A stretch of 64,000 nt of DNA, taken from contig NC_134949.1 in the NCBI RefSeq assembly GCF_965638725.1, positions 120,837,794 through 120,901,793 on the forward strand. Reading direction: 5' to 3'. Position 1 is the stretch's first letter, and the number at the start of each line of letters is the position of its first letter. Below, piece after piece: positions 13,201 to 23,000 of the stretch. Origin of the DNA: Aptenodytes patagonicus. Its lineage: Eukaryota > Chordata > Aves > Sphenisciformes > Spheniscidae. Both the position numbers and the translations under genes were made by a program. The notes beneath the pieces are model-generated. The model was not told the origin of the DNA. It saw only the letters and a program-made list of their open reading frames with translations, and made no database searches.

Positions 13201-16200
13201 GCAAAGAAACAGGCCAAAAAACAAGCCAAGGTTGGTTTTGATAAGTATTTCGCTTTTATTAATGAAGTGCTTGCAACTTCTCGTAAAACAAATTCTTTTT
13301 GCTTCCTGGGTTTAGATGGATGAGAAGGAGACAGCTTAGAATTTCTCCTCACTCAAATGCACAACTGAAAAGACCAATTGTATCTACGTCTTTGCTATTA
13401 AGAAGTTACATGTTCTGTTAAGAGTTGCTGTGCTAGGAATAAGCTAATATCCAGAGGATTCTGGAATTTATGTTGCCTGTCTGAAGTAGCATTAATCTGT
13501 ATCAGACAGCTGTTCTCCAGTCGTTGATTGCAAGGATATCCACAGAACTTTAGAATACGGACATAAGAAAGGATCGGGAAGATATAAAGGGATCGGGAAG
13601 ATATAAAGGGAATCATTAGTTGTATTTTGAAGATACCGTGTAACAGGGAGCAGTGGTAACTATATCTGAGTGAGGATAAACTCAGTATTCGTTGATCATC
13701 TCTGATCATTAAATCATAGATTATTACCCTCCCTCCCGCCCTTTGCAGCTATGGCATGCTACAAAAATTTTGATAAAGAAATGGTAAGAAATGCTAAATA
13801 TAATCTAAACTTGCTCTGGTTTTTGTATTCTTATATATTATGTATTCCAATTCACAGAGCCAGCGCCGCCAGCAAAAACTTCAAGGAAAGGTGCTTCACT
13901 TGACAGATATCTGTGCAACTGAACAGTCAGAAAAAGATGTCGAGTATAACCAAGAATCAGAGGCAGAAATGAACTCTGAAGCTCCTGATACGAAGCAAGA
14001 AGAGGAATCCTCAAATGATTGCAAAGATCACTGCTTAACTCAAAAAGACTTGAGTATACAGGGAAATAGTACAGAAGTTCAGAGCATGCATGAAAATACA
14101 GGAAAGCCAGAACAAGAGTGTGTAGAAAATGAGTCTCTCATGGATCTCGCGATGGAAGGTTTAGATTCTCCTATAAAGTTTGTCAATGGCCTTGACAACC
14201 TGTCTTTGAAAGATGAGGATGATGAAAATGAAGATGAGGAGGAGCTTGCTACCAGCTTTTCAAAACTACACTTGGGTGCCAACGCTGAATCTGATGCGAG
14301 TATCTTAGATGACCTTCAAACTGTTCCCATCAAGATGTGTGAAGTGTCGACTGAAGATCCAGAAACAGCATTTTTTACTCTTGCAAACAGGGAAGATCTG
14401 AACCCGGAAGAAGGTTCAATCCATCACTGTTTGTATCAATTTACCCGTAACGAAAAACTTACTGAGACCAATAAACTACTCTGTGATGTATGTACACAAA
14501 GACATTATGGACCAAAGAAGAACATAAAAAGTATGACAAACTATCTTCTTTTAAAAGAAAACTTTAAATATGTCCCTATCTGCTGCTTGGGTGGGTGAGG
14601 GGGGGAAATGTGCCTAAAGTAGTATTTGTATAACTTTAACTTGGATCAGTTGAACTAGTATTCAGTGGGTAGGTTGCGAGAACCTCTTTCGCACAGATTA
14701 ATACAAGTAAGTTCTTAATCGAGCAGAATAGCAGGCTCACAAGCTTGGGTACAGAATACTGCAGGACTGAAAAAGAAGAGTCAGCAGAGAAGGAGCGGGT
14801 TTGGGTTTGCGGGGAGGGAAAGGGCATTTCAATCTAAAAATTTCTTATGTGGATGAGTGTAGGGAGTGGCTGTTTAGCAGGTGACTTTTCTGTTCTTCCC
14901 TCAAATGTGAAAATTCTGCTGACAGTCATAGCAAACACCAACATGATTTCCCTCAAAAGGCCAATGAAAGCCGCATGCATTTCTGATCATGAGAGTTGTA
15001 GAGAACGAGCAAGAATTCACCCCGCTTGTGCTGACGCTGCTCAGACACGGTGTGAGCGGGTACTTTTGTGCTATGGGATCTGCAAGATGGCAGCTGTCGT
15101 ACAGCTCATCATGTTAAAGGGGAATGTTCAGTTTCTCAGTTGCTGTAGTAGGTGACATTATAACAGTCTAAATAGCGAAAATAAAGAAATTCCTGCTGTA
15201 ACATTTGTTTAGATGTTAATCACTGGTGGTTTTTCTTCTCTGCAGGTGAAAAGAAATATGTTTATACTAATGCCAAAAAGCAGATGCTAATCTCTCTCGC
15301 TCCTCCAATTTTAACTCTTCACTTAAAGAGGTTTCAACAGGTAAGTAGCAGGCTGATATTGCAAAAACGTGTATGTATATAGTATCAGTTCAGTATGTCT
15401 ATATGCACACAGTACTAGCTTAACTTAAAATTAATGTTAGCATATTTTCATTTCCTATAAGACTGGTTTGTTTTGGTTTTTTTCCCAAGGTTTGGAAGGC
15501 ATTGGTGTGCAGCGTTGGTTTTTCTCGTCATTTTTTCCTGAAAGAATATTCCGTTAGTTACCTGGAAAACGCTATTTTGTGAGCTTATTTGCAATATATT
15601 CCCTCACTATTGTTATTGCTTACTGTATTAAGCAATATCTTAGCATTGATTGTTTCCTGCTACCACAGCAGTTCATGGTCTCTTACATTTCAGTACAGAT
15701 AGAATAGGATCCCTTGCTAAATTAATGTAACAAATAGGTCGGCAGAATTGGAAAAGAGAGAATTCCGAGCCTTACTGAGGGAAGAAAAAACAAAACAAAC
15801 AAAGGGATGAATGGGAAGCAGTGCAACTTAAGTCTTATTAATAGACACCGAAGTAAAGTGGCTTACCTTTTTTCCAAGTTGTAGGAAAATTTTTAGTTTA
15901 GGGCTTTAGCTTTTCGAGAAAGAAAGAGGAAAGGAGTGGGGGTGGGAGACAGTATTGCCTCTTCTACATTTAAAGCTGTTCAGTATTTTGGTCAAAATAC
16001 TCGGAAAAATAAGGGAGGTGACTTTAAGTAGACGAGAAGCAATTCCACAGAGAAAATGGAAATGTGTAGCCTGTTCTAAGAGACTGTAACATGACTAAGG
16101 AAATAACATTTGTCATCATCTCCTTTTGTTTTTCCTGTTTGATACTGGAAGATTATTTGAATAAGGTGGGAGTAGAAGTTACATCACCTTTGACGATACA

Positions 16201-17354
16201 AAACTAGATCCTCAGGCATACTACAGTATCTGAGAAGCAAGAGATGTCCTCGTAGTTACATAAGTACCTTAGAGCCGATTCTTTTTCCCCTTTTGCTACC
16301 ATTAAGTTACCATAAGAGTGAGTTGAAGAGTCGTCTTAACTTGTGCTCCAGGGTAGCATGTGGGGGCAAGGAGGCAATGCTGGAAAGCCTTGGGCATTGG
16401 AGGGGAAAAAAAAGCCAAACAATGTTGCTTTTTCCCAATTTTGTGTAATGAAAAACTGATTTTGTATTGTTGAAACTTTAACCTGAAACATTTGGTAACT
16501 AAGCATGGTTTTAATATGCTATATTTTAACATTATGGGGTTTTCCTCTACTTTGTCTGTTTAAGGCTGGATTTAATCTACGGAAGGTTAACAGGCATATC
16601 AAGTTTCCAGAAGTGATAGACTTGGCTCCTTTCTGTACAGTTAAATGTAAAGTAAGTGAGAAAACAATCAGATTCTCCTTTCCCATGTTCTAATGTACTT
16701 TCACAATTAAGCTGCTTAGCAGAATCTTTGTAGAACGCTTGTCAGGCTTCAGTTATTCTGTGTGATAATACAGGATAACTTACAAGTGCAACTCCTACTT
16801 GAGTCAGTGTACTTCCACTGATCATAGCTGTAGTGCTTGCACGAATCTGTAGTGACCGGCTTCCCTTTCATCAGCAAACAAATCAAAGCAAAGCAAGAGT
16901 TGACATTCTAGCCTTGTTTAAAACCCCGTACCTGACTGACATACCAAAACTTGCTTTTATAGAACGTGGCTGAAGGGAATACAAAAGTACTGTACTCTCT
17001 CTATGGAGTTGTTGAACACAGTGGAACAATGAGGTCTGGGCACTACACTGCGTATGCTAAAATGAGAAGTATGAACAACCGTCTCTCTGATCTTGTCCTT
17101 CGAGGACAATCTCCTCAAGGTAAATAATTAAAAATATTTTACAAATTATTGCTTACCGCAGAACAGTAACAGGATTGAGTGAGTCAATTCGTTGTAATAA
17201 CTTTTACTCCCAAATTCTTCCTTTCACAGCTTTAGAAACTGAACCAGTAAAAGGACAGTGGTTCCACATCAGTGATACCCACGTACAAGCCGTGTCTGCA
17301 TCGAAAGTGCTGAGCTCACAAGCCTATCTCCTGTTCTATGAGCGACTGCTGTAA
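1062..17354 (+). CDS. USP16: USP16 (ubiquitin-specific protease 16, Ubp-M), 16 coding exons, 5' end outside window
   Basis: This gene encodes a cysteine deubiquitinase that removes ubiquitin from histone H2A in chromatin and acts in mitosis and in Polycomb-controlled genes (family knowledge). Seen here: an N-terminal zinc-finger UBP domain (first three exons, Cys/His pairs such as CQDC and CLKCGH), a Cys box [13 protein letters not shown] with the nucleophile at 6566-6568 (about residue 203), a [15 protein letters not shown] block, a lysine-rich and acidic insert, and a His box SGHYTAYA with the catalytic His at 17041-17043 (about residue 758). The frame stays open and in phase across all 16 exons, giving about 804 residues. 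The missing first coding exon would add about 20, for a total near the human 823. The predicted protein follows the human one nearly end to end, so this is a functional ortholog. The last intron is only 110 bp. Confidence 0.97.
1898..2001 (+). CDS. USP16: USP16 exon: ZnF-UBP core
   Basis: Reads [15 protein letters not shown] then [16 protein letters not shown], carrying further Cys/His ligands of the zinc finger. The acceptor is ATTATAG. The donor GTGAGT splits the last Trp codon (phase 2). Confidence 0.95.
2002..4455 (+). other. USP16: USP16 intron, no feature recognised
   Basis: AT-rich intron sequence with short open frames only. One of 79 codons begins at 3185 and has a hydrophobic stretch, but it has no splice partner and no recognisable family. 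I see no RNA gene or mobile element. Confidence 0.6.
4456..4559 (+). CDS. USP16: USP16 exon: end of ZnF-UBP domain
   Basis: Completes the split Trp and reads CYICNNEV then [11 protein letters not shown], the last Cys pair of the finger and the helix after it. The acceptor GACAG follows a G-run rather than a strong pyrimidine tract. The donor is GTAAGT and the exon ends in phase 1. Confidence 0.95.
4560..6407 (+). other. USP16: USP16 intron, no feature recognised
   Basis: Intron with poly-T runs (near 4690, 4850 and 6210) and chance open frames on both strands. I see nothing that supports a gene or transposon. Confidence 0.6.
6408..6589 (+). CDS. USP16: USP16 exon: charged linker and catalytic Cys box
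   Basis: A Lys/Glu-rich linker ([17 protein letters not shown]...) leads into [18 protein letters not shown]. The Cys of NTC, at 6566-6568, is the predicted nucleophile of the protease. Acceptor ATTTCAG, donor GTATGG; the exon ends in phase 0. Confidence 0.96.
7588..7680 (+). CDS. USP16: USP16 exon after the Cys box
   Basis: Reads [19 protein letters not shown] and ends ...SPELSM, continuing the catalytic fold. Acceptor TCTACAG, donor GTATAC; 31 whole codons. Confidence 0.95.
8375..8505 (+). CDS. USP16: USP16 exon: conserved helical segment
   Basis: Contains [20 protein letters not shown] and [12 protein letters not shown], almost identical to human. Acceptor AAAACAG, donor GTGAGT; the last Lys codon is split (phase 2). 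Confidence 0.95.
8876..8963 (+). CDS. USP16: USP16 exon: QQDSHE block
   Basis: Reads [20 protein letters not shown] then DGMRAEEIQ. The QQDSxE element is a USP-family signature near the active site. Acceptor AACAG, donor GTGAGT. Confidence 0.96.
9837..9915 (+). CDS. USP16: USP16 exon: variable linker
   Basis: Reads [20 protein letters not shown] then LKKKIK. It is less conserved than its neighbours but is in frame and ends in phase 1 at GTAAAA. The acceptor is TTTCAG. Confidence 0.93.
10196..10227 (+). repeat. 16-bp perfect tandem repeat, two copies, in USP16 intron
   Basis: The unit TCAAATATTATGTAAA occurs twice in direct succession without mismatch. This is a small local duplication in an AT-rich intron, with no further function apparent. 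Confidence 0.9.
10822..10913 (+). CDS. USP16: USP16 exon: [10 protein letters not shown] block
   Basis: Reads [19 protein letters not shown] then IMCEECRT. The CEEC pair opens the USP zinc-ribbon region. Acceptor TCTCAG, donor GTAAGT. Confidence 0.95.
11734..11790 (+). CDS. USP16: USP16 microexon-like exon (19 codons)
   Basis: Reads [19 protein letters not shown], a USP core strand-turn that matches human at essentially every position. Acceptor TTAAAG, donor GTAAGA. The intron on each side is long compared with this 57-base exon. Confidence 0.95.
12269..12397 (+). repeat. Copy 1 of a 129-bp direct duplication in a USP16 intron
   Basis: This stretch, starting GTAAACATTGGAGTGGCATA and ending TTTTGTTATTCAGG, recurs 613 bp downstream with only two differences that I can find. 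It has no resemblance to a repeat family I know. Near-identity indicates a recent duplication or gene conversion. Confidence 0.93.
12882..13010 (+). repeat. Copy 2 of the 129-bp direct duplication, next to a USP16 acceptor
   Basis: Nearly identical to the copy at 12269-12397; differences are T/G in AGTGTTAAATCT and T/C in GGAGTTG. It ends 52 bp before the start of the exon at 13063, so it may contribute the branch-point region. It carries a decoy acceptor-like CCCTACAG. Confidence 0.93.
13063..13230 (+). CDS. USP16: USP16 exon: charged insert with lysine-rich stretch
   Basis: An acidic and basic insert that ends [18 protein letters not shown], a likely nuclear-targeting or nucleic-acid-facing basic run. 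It has 56 whole codons, acceptor TTTTTTGTAG and donor GTTGGT. The acceptor lies 52 bp after the second copy of a 129-bp duplication. Confidence 0.94.
13571..13608 (+). repeat. 19-bp perfect tandem repeat, two copies, in USP16 intron
   Basis: GGATCGGGAAGATATAAAG occurs twice back to back, in the intron before the largest USP16 exon. This is a local duplication. Confidence 0.9.
13858..14530 (+). CDS. USP16: USP16 largest exon: acidic insert and second zinc-ribbon half
   Basis: This 673-base exon encodes a long Glu/Asp/Ser-rich insert that interrupts the protease fold (an acidic run of Asp/Glu at codons 14212-14244). It then returns to the fold with [26 protein letters not shown] and LLCDVCTQR, the second Cys pair of the ribbon. 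The insert is poorly conserved with human, as is usual for it. Acceptor TTCACAG, donor GTATGA in phase 1. Confidence 0.95.
15246..15340 (+). CDS. USP16: USP16 exon: [20 protein letters not shown] block
   Basis: Completes a Ser codon across the junction, then reads [19 protein letters not shown] and LHLKRFQQ, a core USP strand. Acceptor CTCTGCAG, donor GTAAGT. Confidence 0.95.
15341..16564 (+). other. USP16: USP16 intron, no feature recognised
   Basis: Ordinary AT-rich intron between two conserved protease exons. I see no RNA gene, repeat family or open frame of note. Confidence 0.6.
16565..16651 (+). CDS. USP16: USP16 exon: [12 protein letters not shown] block
   Basis: Reads [20 protein letters not shown] then APFCTVKCK, 29 whole codons. 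The acceptor is GTTTAAG and the donor GTAAGT. Strong match to human. Confidence 0.95.
16963..17119 (+). CDS. USP16: USP16 exon: catalytic His box
   Basis: Reads [20 protein letters not shown] then TAYAKMR. The His at 17041-17043 is the predicted general base of the catalytic triad. Acceptor TTTTATAG, donor GTAAAT in phase 1. Confidence 0.96.
17230..17354 (+). CDS. USP16: USP16 last coding exon and stop
   Basis: Reads [20 protein letters not shown], including the Asp that normally completes the active site, and ends [10 protein letters not shown] followed by TAA at 17352-17354. The preceding intron is only 110 bp. Acceptor TTTCACAG. Confidence 0.96.
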
Positions 17355-18060
17355 CTCGTCTGAGGAGCCTTCTTGTACGTGCAGCCATCTTCAGGTGCTC
17401 TGAACAAAGGCGGAGACTTGCAAATCATGTTGTTAAATGTTGGAGCTACTGTATGCAACTGCAGGAATATCCTTTATGCTTCTTAGACACACTGAGATAT
17501 GGATAACTTGCACTTTTTCCAGTTTTCACTACTTTTAAGTAAAAGTTTTTTCAAAACTACAGCTTTGAGCTTCTATTGAGTAATTTGTGTGTTGGCACAG
17601 ACAAGCAACAGCTACTTTTAGTTTCCTGCAAGTGCTATACATCTTAGCCAGCAAGTCTTTCACTTTAAAGGGACCAGAGATAATTTTGAACTATAGTTAT
17701 CTCATCTGTTCCATGTGTATTTTAGGACTGGCTTCCAAGCATAAGAAGCTGTTTCTTCCTACACATCTTAGAGCTGAGACGAATTCCGCATCAGCTCTCT
17801 TTCCACTGTTGGTGTATGTCTAATAGAGGAGCCCTCAGTTTGCAAACTTTCTAGGAATTCTTTTGCATAGGAACCTTATGCTGGTATTTTGGCAAGGCTG
17901 AGCGCTCGGATCTCTCTCCTTTTCGCTACAGGCACTCCAGCTTAGCCTTTCTTAGCACCGGAGGGGTAAGAAAACTAATCCCGTAGTGAGTTGCAAGTTC
18001 TCCACAGGCTAGGCTTCACACTGGGTTTCACATAAATAAAATCTTGGCTCCTCCATGCTA
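17355..18060 (+). other. USP16: USP16 3' UTR (probable)
   Basis: Sequence after the stop codon, running to about 20 bases beyond a canonical AATAAA at 18035-18040. A second AATAAA at 18355-18360 could give a longer form. The end is inferred from these signals only; transcript evidence would settle it. Confidence 0.55.
18035..18040 (+). terminator. USP16: USP16 polyadenylation signal AATAAA (first candidate)
   Basis: This is the first canonical hexamer after the USP16 stop, about 680 bases downstream. Further plus-strand AATAAA copies lie at 18355-18360, 19515-19520 (inside the LTR-like element) and 19750-19755. Confidence 0.5.
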
Positions 18061-18779
18061 GAGCAGCAGCTGCTTACATTCAGTGCATTTTTCACAAGAA
18101 CCTTACTAAGAAAATGGGCAGTCTTGTTACCCTTACAGTCATCAGCAGTAGCACTTGTGCAGCTGACTACATCAGTATGCCAATCCTTCTGAAAACTTGC
18201 TGAGTTTATTTTTCAGCCACACCAGCAACTGACTATAAAGCGAGCATTAGTGTAGCTGTTGTGTGGCAGCCTTATTTAGGCATAAGATAGTTCCAGACTT
18301 GATTTAGCCTTCCACTCCCTTCTGGCTGTGAAATAGAGTAGCACTGGCAAGAGTAATAAAAGGATTAATAATTGAAGTGGCTTGAATTTCAAGTGCAGTT
18401 CTCCTTTCAAGCTGCTCTGAGACACGCAAGCTGTTTACTTTCCAAGAAGAATCTTAACAGTTGAAAGATTCCAGCACTCTGCAATCATGCTAGCTATCGC
18501 TGCTCAGCATTTATTTTTAAGGCCATTAGAACAAGATGCAGTTCACTGCTGTCAGGCTGCCATTTTGAGTGTGGAGACTCTTCAAGGGTGAGGATGAAAC
18601 AGATGCACGTAACAAAAATGAGCGTAGGCATGGACCACAGACCTGTTGCCATACTTAATAATTATTTCAATACTCATTTGACTTTTTACGCTCATACATT
18701 GGGTAAGGAGCACAAACAGCTTGCAACAACTATAGATGATGCTTTTCTGAAGTTATGAGCCCCCTGCAGCAGGCTCATG

Positions 18780-19678
18780 GTCAGTCTCCCTCATCCGCTG
18801 TACTGGGTGCAGGCATCAAAATGGTGGAGTGGGCTGCAGCTGTGAAGAGAGGCCGGGCATGCCCAATGCTGGACACAGCCAGCTCCAACGGACCCACCAC
18901 AGGGCACAGCTGAGCCTCCCAGCCAAGACAGTAGCACCTTGAGGAAAGCCTGTGTAAGAAAGGGCAAAACGCTGCCCAGGAGCAAGGGGAAGAGTGTGAA
19001 CTCCAGGCACCCGAGCAGGGATCCCCTGCAGCTCCTGGGGAGACCACGCTGGAGCAGGCTGTACCCCTGTGGCTCACGGACTGCAGCTGTGGAGGCCCCC
19101 AGGCCAGAGCAGGTGGATGTGTGCCTTGGAAGAAGCTGCAGCCTGCGGAGAGGAGCCCAGACTGGGGTAGGTTTTCCTGCCAGAAACTGCAGCCCATGGA
19201 GGACCACACAGGAGCAGTTGTTCCTGATAGAATGCAACCTACACCGAGGATCCCCATGCTGAAGCAACTCACTAAGGACCATACCCTGTAGGAGGGGAGG
19301 ATGGGAAAAGTGTGCATAGGAAGGAGCGGCAGAGAGGAGCTGTTACGGACTGACCGCAATCTCCATTCCCCATCCCCTGCATCCCTGGGGAGGAAGAGGT
19401 AGAAGAGTCACGAGCAAAGGAGTACAGCTGAGCCCGGGAAGAAGGAGAGGTGAACAGGAAGGTGTTTTAGTTTTTGTTCTTGTTTCTCACCCTCCAACTC
19501 TATTTTTAGTTGGCAATAAATTGATTTTCCGCATGTTGAATCTGTTTTGCCGAAGACAGGAATCGGTAAGTGATCTCCCCCTCCTTATCTCAGCCCATGA
19601 ACTGCTTCTACTTACTTTCCACCTCTGCCCTGGTGAGGAAGGGGCATCTGGCAGCCAGCCAAGGTCAGCCCACCACAC
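18780..19678 (+). mobile_element. LTR-like endogenous-retrovirus fragment between USP16 and CCT8
   Basis: A GC-rich island in AT-rich flanks. It is made of imperfect repeats around GGAGCAG and TGCAGC..GTGGA phrases, followed by GCCCGGGAAGAAGGAGAGG, a T-rich stretch, GGCAATAAATTGATTTTCC with a polyadenylation hexamer, GTAAGTGATCTCCCC and CTTATCTCAGCCCATGAAC, and ends GGTCAGCCCACCACA. From memory this order matches an LTR-type repeat common in bird genomes. The copy is diverged and its 5' edge is uncertain. Long open frames on both strands here are composition artefacts, and no viral protein is encoded. The family name is not assigned. Confidence 0.6.
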
Positions 19679-19785
19679 CCACACAGTGTCACCCCCACTA
19701 CATGCCTACATATTCACATATTGGGAACAACCACGGCATGCCAAGTCCAAATAAAATGACAGTTAACATTTTAACAGTGAGTACA

Positions 19786-19791
19786 TTTATT
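19786..19791 (-). terminator. CCT8: CCT8 polyadenylation signal (AATAAA on minus strand)
   Basis: TTTATT on the plus strand, about 140 bases beyond the CCT8 stop at 19931-19933. A plus-strand AATAAA lies only about 30 bases away (19750-19755), so convergent transcripts could end within the same few dozen bases. Confidence 0.6.
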
Positions 19792-19930
19792 GAAGTGGCT
19801 GAAGTTCTGCACTCCATTGGACACACTGTTCATAACTTAACGGGAACAGAGCAAAACATCGTGACAGGCTCCAACTGGAATATTAAAAAACTCACATAAT
19901 CTTGTCACTTAAGAAGTGGAGTTAAATCAT

Positions 19931-20008
19931 TCAATCATTTTGGTCTTCATCCCAGTCTTTCTTTCCTGATGGAGGTTTAGGGCCACCAGCTGGTTTTGCC
20001 ATAATGAT
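19931..20008 (-). CDS. CCT8: CCT8 exon 15, normal last exon and stop
   Basis: Reads IIMAKPAGGPKPPSGKKDWD then EDQND and TGA. It differs from the human tail by about one residue, so this is the standard C-terminus. The acceptor is TATCTTCAAG. CCT tails project into the folding chamber between the rings (family knowledge). Confidence 0.96.
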   Translation of the reverse strand: MIMAKPAGGPKPPSGKKDWDEDQND

Positions 20009-23000
20009 CTTGAAGATAACAGGGAAGTAGAAAAAGATAAGGTTAGAATCAGACTTTTACCCCACTCTTACTTAGAGCCATATGATGCCGACCATCAGCA
20101 TTCACTAAATTCATGGCGTCTCTCTACTCTGAACCTAAGCCAGTGAATATTATTAGTCATCTAATTGAGATATTCACAAATTAGTTATTTTTCTCTTGAA
20201 AATGGCAGCTGAGCCCCAATATAAAAAAAAAAGGGCTTTTACCTCATTTTTGCATGCAAATTAAGACTTCAGTTAGTCTGCAGAGAGTAGGCTAACGAGT
20301 GACTGGTTTATAGGATGCACACTACAGAAAGCTGAAGAATTAATCAGAGCTATTGTTCTGACTTACTGAGGCTAAACATCACGCTTTAAAAGCATAAAAT
20401 CCACTAGTCCTACCACATTAAAGGCTCATTTTCTGCACTTGCTATAGTGACAAGTAAGGTAAAACTAAAACCGTACTTGTCATCCCTCCAATGAAAAGTT
20501 GGATTTAGGAGTAAAATTAATTTGCAAAGGCAGAAATACAAAATGTAGCAATCGGCACACATGAGACAGCAGTGTTACGTGTCCCCAAGAAAGGTATCAT
20601 CTGCCATGTACTTGTCAATATACTCATGCACGTGCTCACACACAGGTACCTCTCTGCTAGAGAAAGAGAGCTTACTGCACACTATTTTTCAGGCTCATCT
20701 TTCCAGTCATCCTTATCCCAATGTCCTTGTTGCTTAGGGGCTTTTGGACCGCCTGCTGTTTTTGCCATAATAATCTACAGAAATTTTACATGCAAATACA
20801 TTTTTGCTAAAGTTCCACAAAAACGATAAAAATCTTAACTTTATATATAAGATTATAACCTCCATTTTTCCTAGAAGTTGGATTTACTCGGAGATAAAAT
20901 CTCATATATTGTAAAAACGATATATTATTTACATATTTACAATATTGAGCTCATATATTGTAAAAACAATATATTGTTTACACATAATATTTAATTACAA
21001 TATTATGTAAAAACAATATATGAGAGAAGGTTTCTTGTGTTAAATCTTGATACTCATATCCAGAAAGTTATCTGAACTTAACAACTGTCAAATCTTAAAA
21101 AAAAAAAAAAAACGAAACATTAATAGTGCTCCTATGGAAGCAGCAACATTGCAACAGTCCAAATTATGAACTCTTGAACAAACTACTTCCCGGCTTTCAG
21201 AAATAAACAAACCACGTTTCCAAGTATCATATTTTTATGCCTTGCATTCCCAGGAGATTCACATATTTTGCATTAGTGTTCTGCACGCTGAGTTAAAGGT
21301 TTCAGTTCAGCCGCGAAATTACTTGCAAGCTTACCTGATCCACCCTTAGGACAGTTACTGCTGCATTCGTAGCTAGCTTGATACCCCAGGATTTTCCAAG
21401 GTATGTGTCTAATACGCCAGCTTCCAACATATCCTTCACAGCAGCAGTTTCGGCCTATCAGACAGGGGGAAAAAAACATTATTCAAAACCTTCTCAGGCT
21501 TCTACCTAGCAAGTTACTGGGTTTTCAAGGTTACAGGTTCAGAACAAGTTATCGCTTTTCTAATCTCATCTTCTCTCTTCAGAAAACCTTCATTCCTAAT
21601 CCATTAGCAGGAAGACAAAATAAGTAATTACTAACAACTTATTCTCCGTCACATTAGTTCAGTATCTCACTTCACCTCCTACATAAGGCCACTATACTAC
21701 ATTGAATTTAACTGCTTGCCGATGGAAAAAAAAAAAAACACTTCAGTATTACAATTCTAAGAAGTTACTCTTCTAGACTGTGCAACACAGAGCTTCAATG
21801 ATTTAAATTGATCTATAAATACTTCATACTGATAGAAGTACTTTTAAATATAACCCTGTACTGCAGAGCACCAAGTAATGTGAGAGACTATTTACCTCAA
21901 TATCAAATCCAACATTTTTGTTCCCTTCCTGATGCACAGCATAAAGTTTGGAGATGACCTCATTAGCCTTTACTCCAGAGTTTTCTGCCAGTGCTCGAGG
22001 AATGGCTTCAAATGCCTCAGCAAACTTCTTGATGGCATACTGGTCAAGCCCAGGACAAGTCTAAAGTGAAGTTGAAAACCACATCAGCATGTCAAAAACC
22101 GTAAGACAGGGAGGCATTTTTCCCCACATTTTTTATTGATTTATATGCATTAATACACATATATACACACACATATTACTCTATATCAAAATGTAAGTCA
22201 CATATGTATTTAAGTACGTGCGTGTGTATTTAAAGAAAATAAAAAGTCAAAAAGCCCATTTGCTGTACCTCTCCGTAAGATGTGATCTGCTTGGCTAATT
22301 CAATCTCTGTTGCACCACCTCCAGGAACAAGACGTTTATCCTGTGAACAGACCATCCCAAAATGCAATGTTTTGCTTAAGCCATCCTATTAATTTTCACT
22401 TTTTAGAATTTATATCGTCTATCAAGAACGCAACAGAATTTTATCCCACGCAGACTTATTAAGAATCTGCTTCAGAACAAACATGCATTATAAGAGAAAT
22501 TTACCAGAATTTACTCATTCATTCCAAATGTCTTTGCAGAAAAACAGCTTCTTCTGTAAAAAGCAAAATAATAATGCAGTGGGTTTTGTGTCTGGGGTTC
22601 TTTGGTGGTTTTCTTGTTTGTTTGTTTTTAAAAAAAAAGTAATTTCAACTCTTGGCTAATTAATAATAGAATCCCTAGATTTTCTCATCTTTTCCATTAA
22701 CTTGGTGGGAAGTATCATGCAGGAAACCAATCTGCTGTACACTAAGTTTAATATGTCAACACGTATCACAAGGTGTTGGGGTTTTTGTTTTGGTTTGTTT
22801 TTTTTTTTTTAATTAAGCATTTTGTATATCCTTTGGCAAACCCAGCATTCACTTAAGAACTCCCAGTCTTTTAAATAGAAAAGTAATCATCATAAATCAG
22901 GACCACTCCTGGAGACAATCATAAACACACAGTCTATGGCTGGTTTTTGTACTCTAAATCAATATGCATGTCTTAGTATGTACAGACCATGAAGCGTCAA

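Noticed and set aside
14847-15155. 102-codon plus-strand frame in a USP16 intron
   Set aside because: No family recognised; it lies between two exons whose junction is fixed by the protein match.
18781-19359. Minus-strand open frames of 192 and 163 codons and a plus-strand frame of 107 codons
   Set aside because: They lie inside the GC-rich LTR-like repeat, overlap each other and have no recognisable domain. No retroviral gene is encoded.
22140-22240. Alternating purine-pyrimidine (TA/CA) stretch in CCT8 intron 12
   Set aside because: It is an imperfect microsatellite-like run typical of introns; Z-DNA potential is possible but unsupported.
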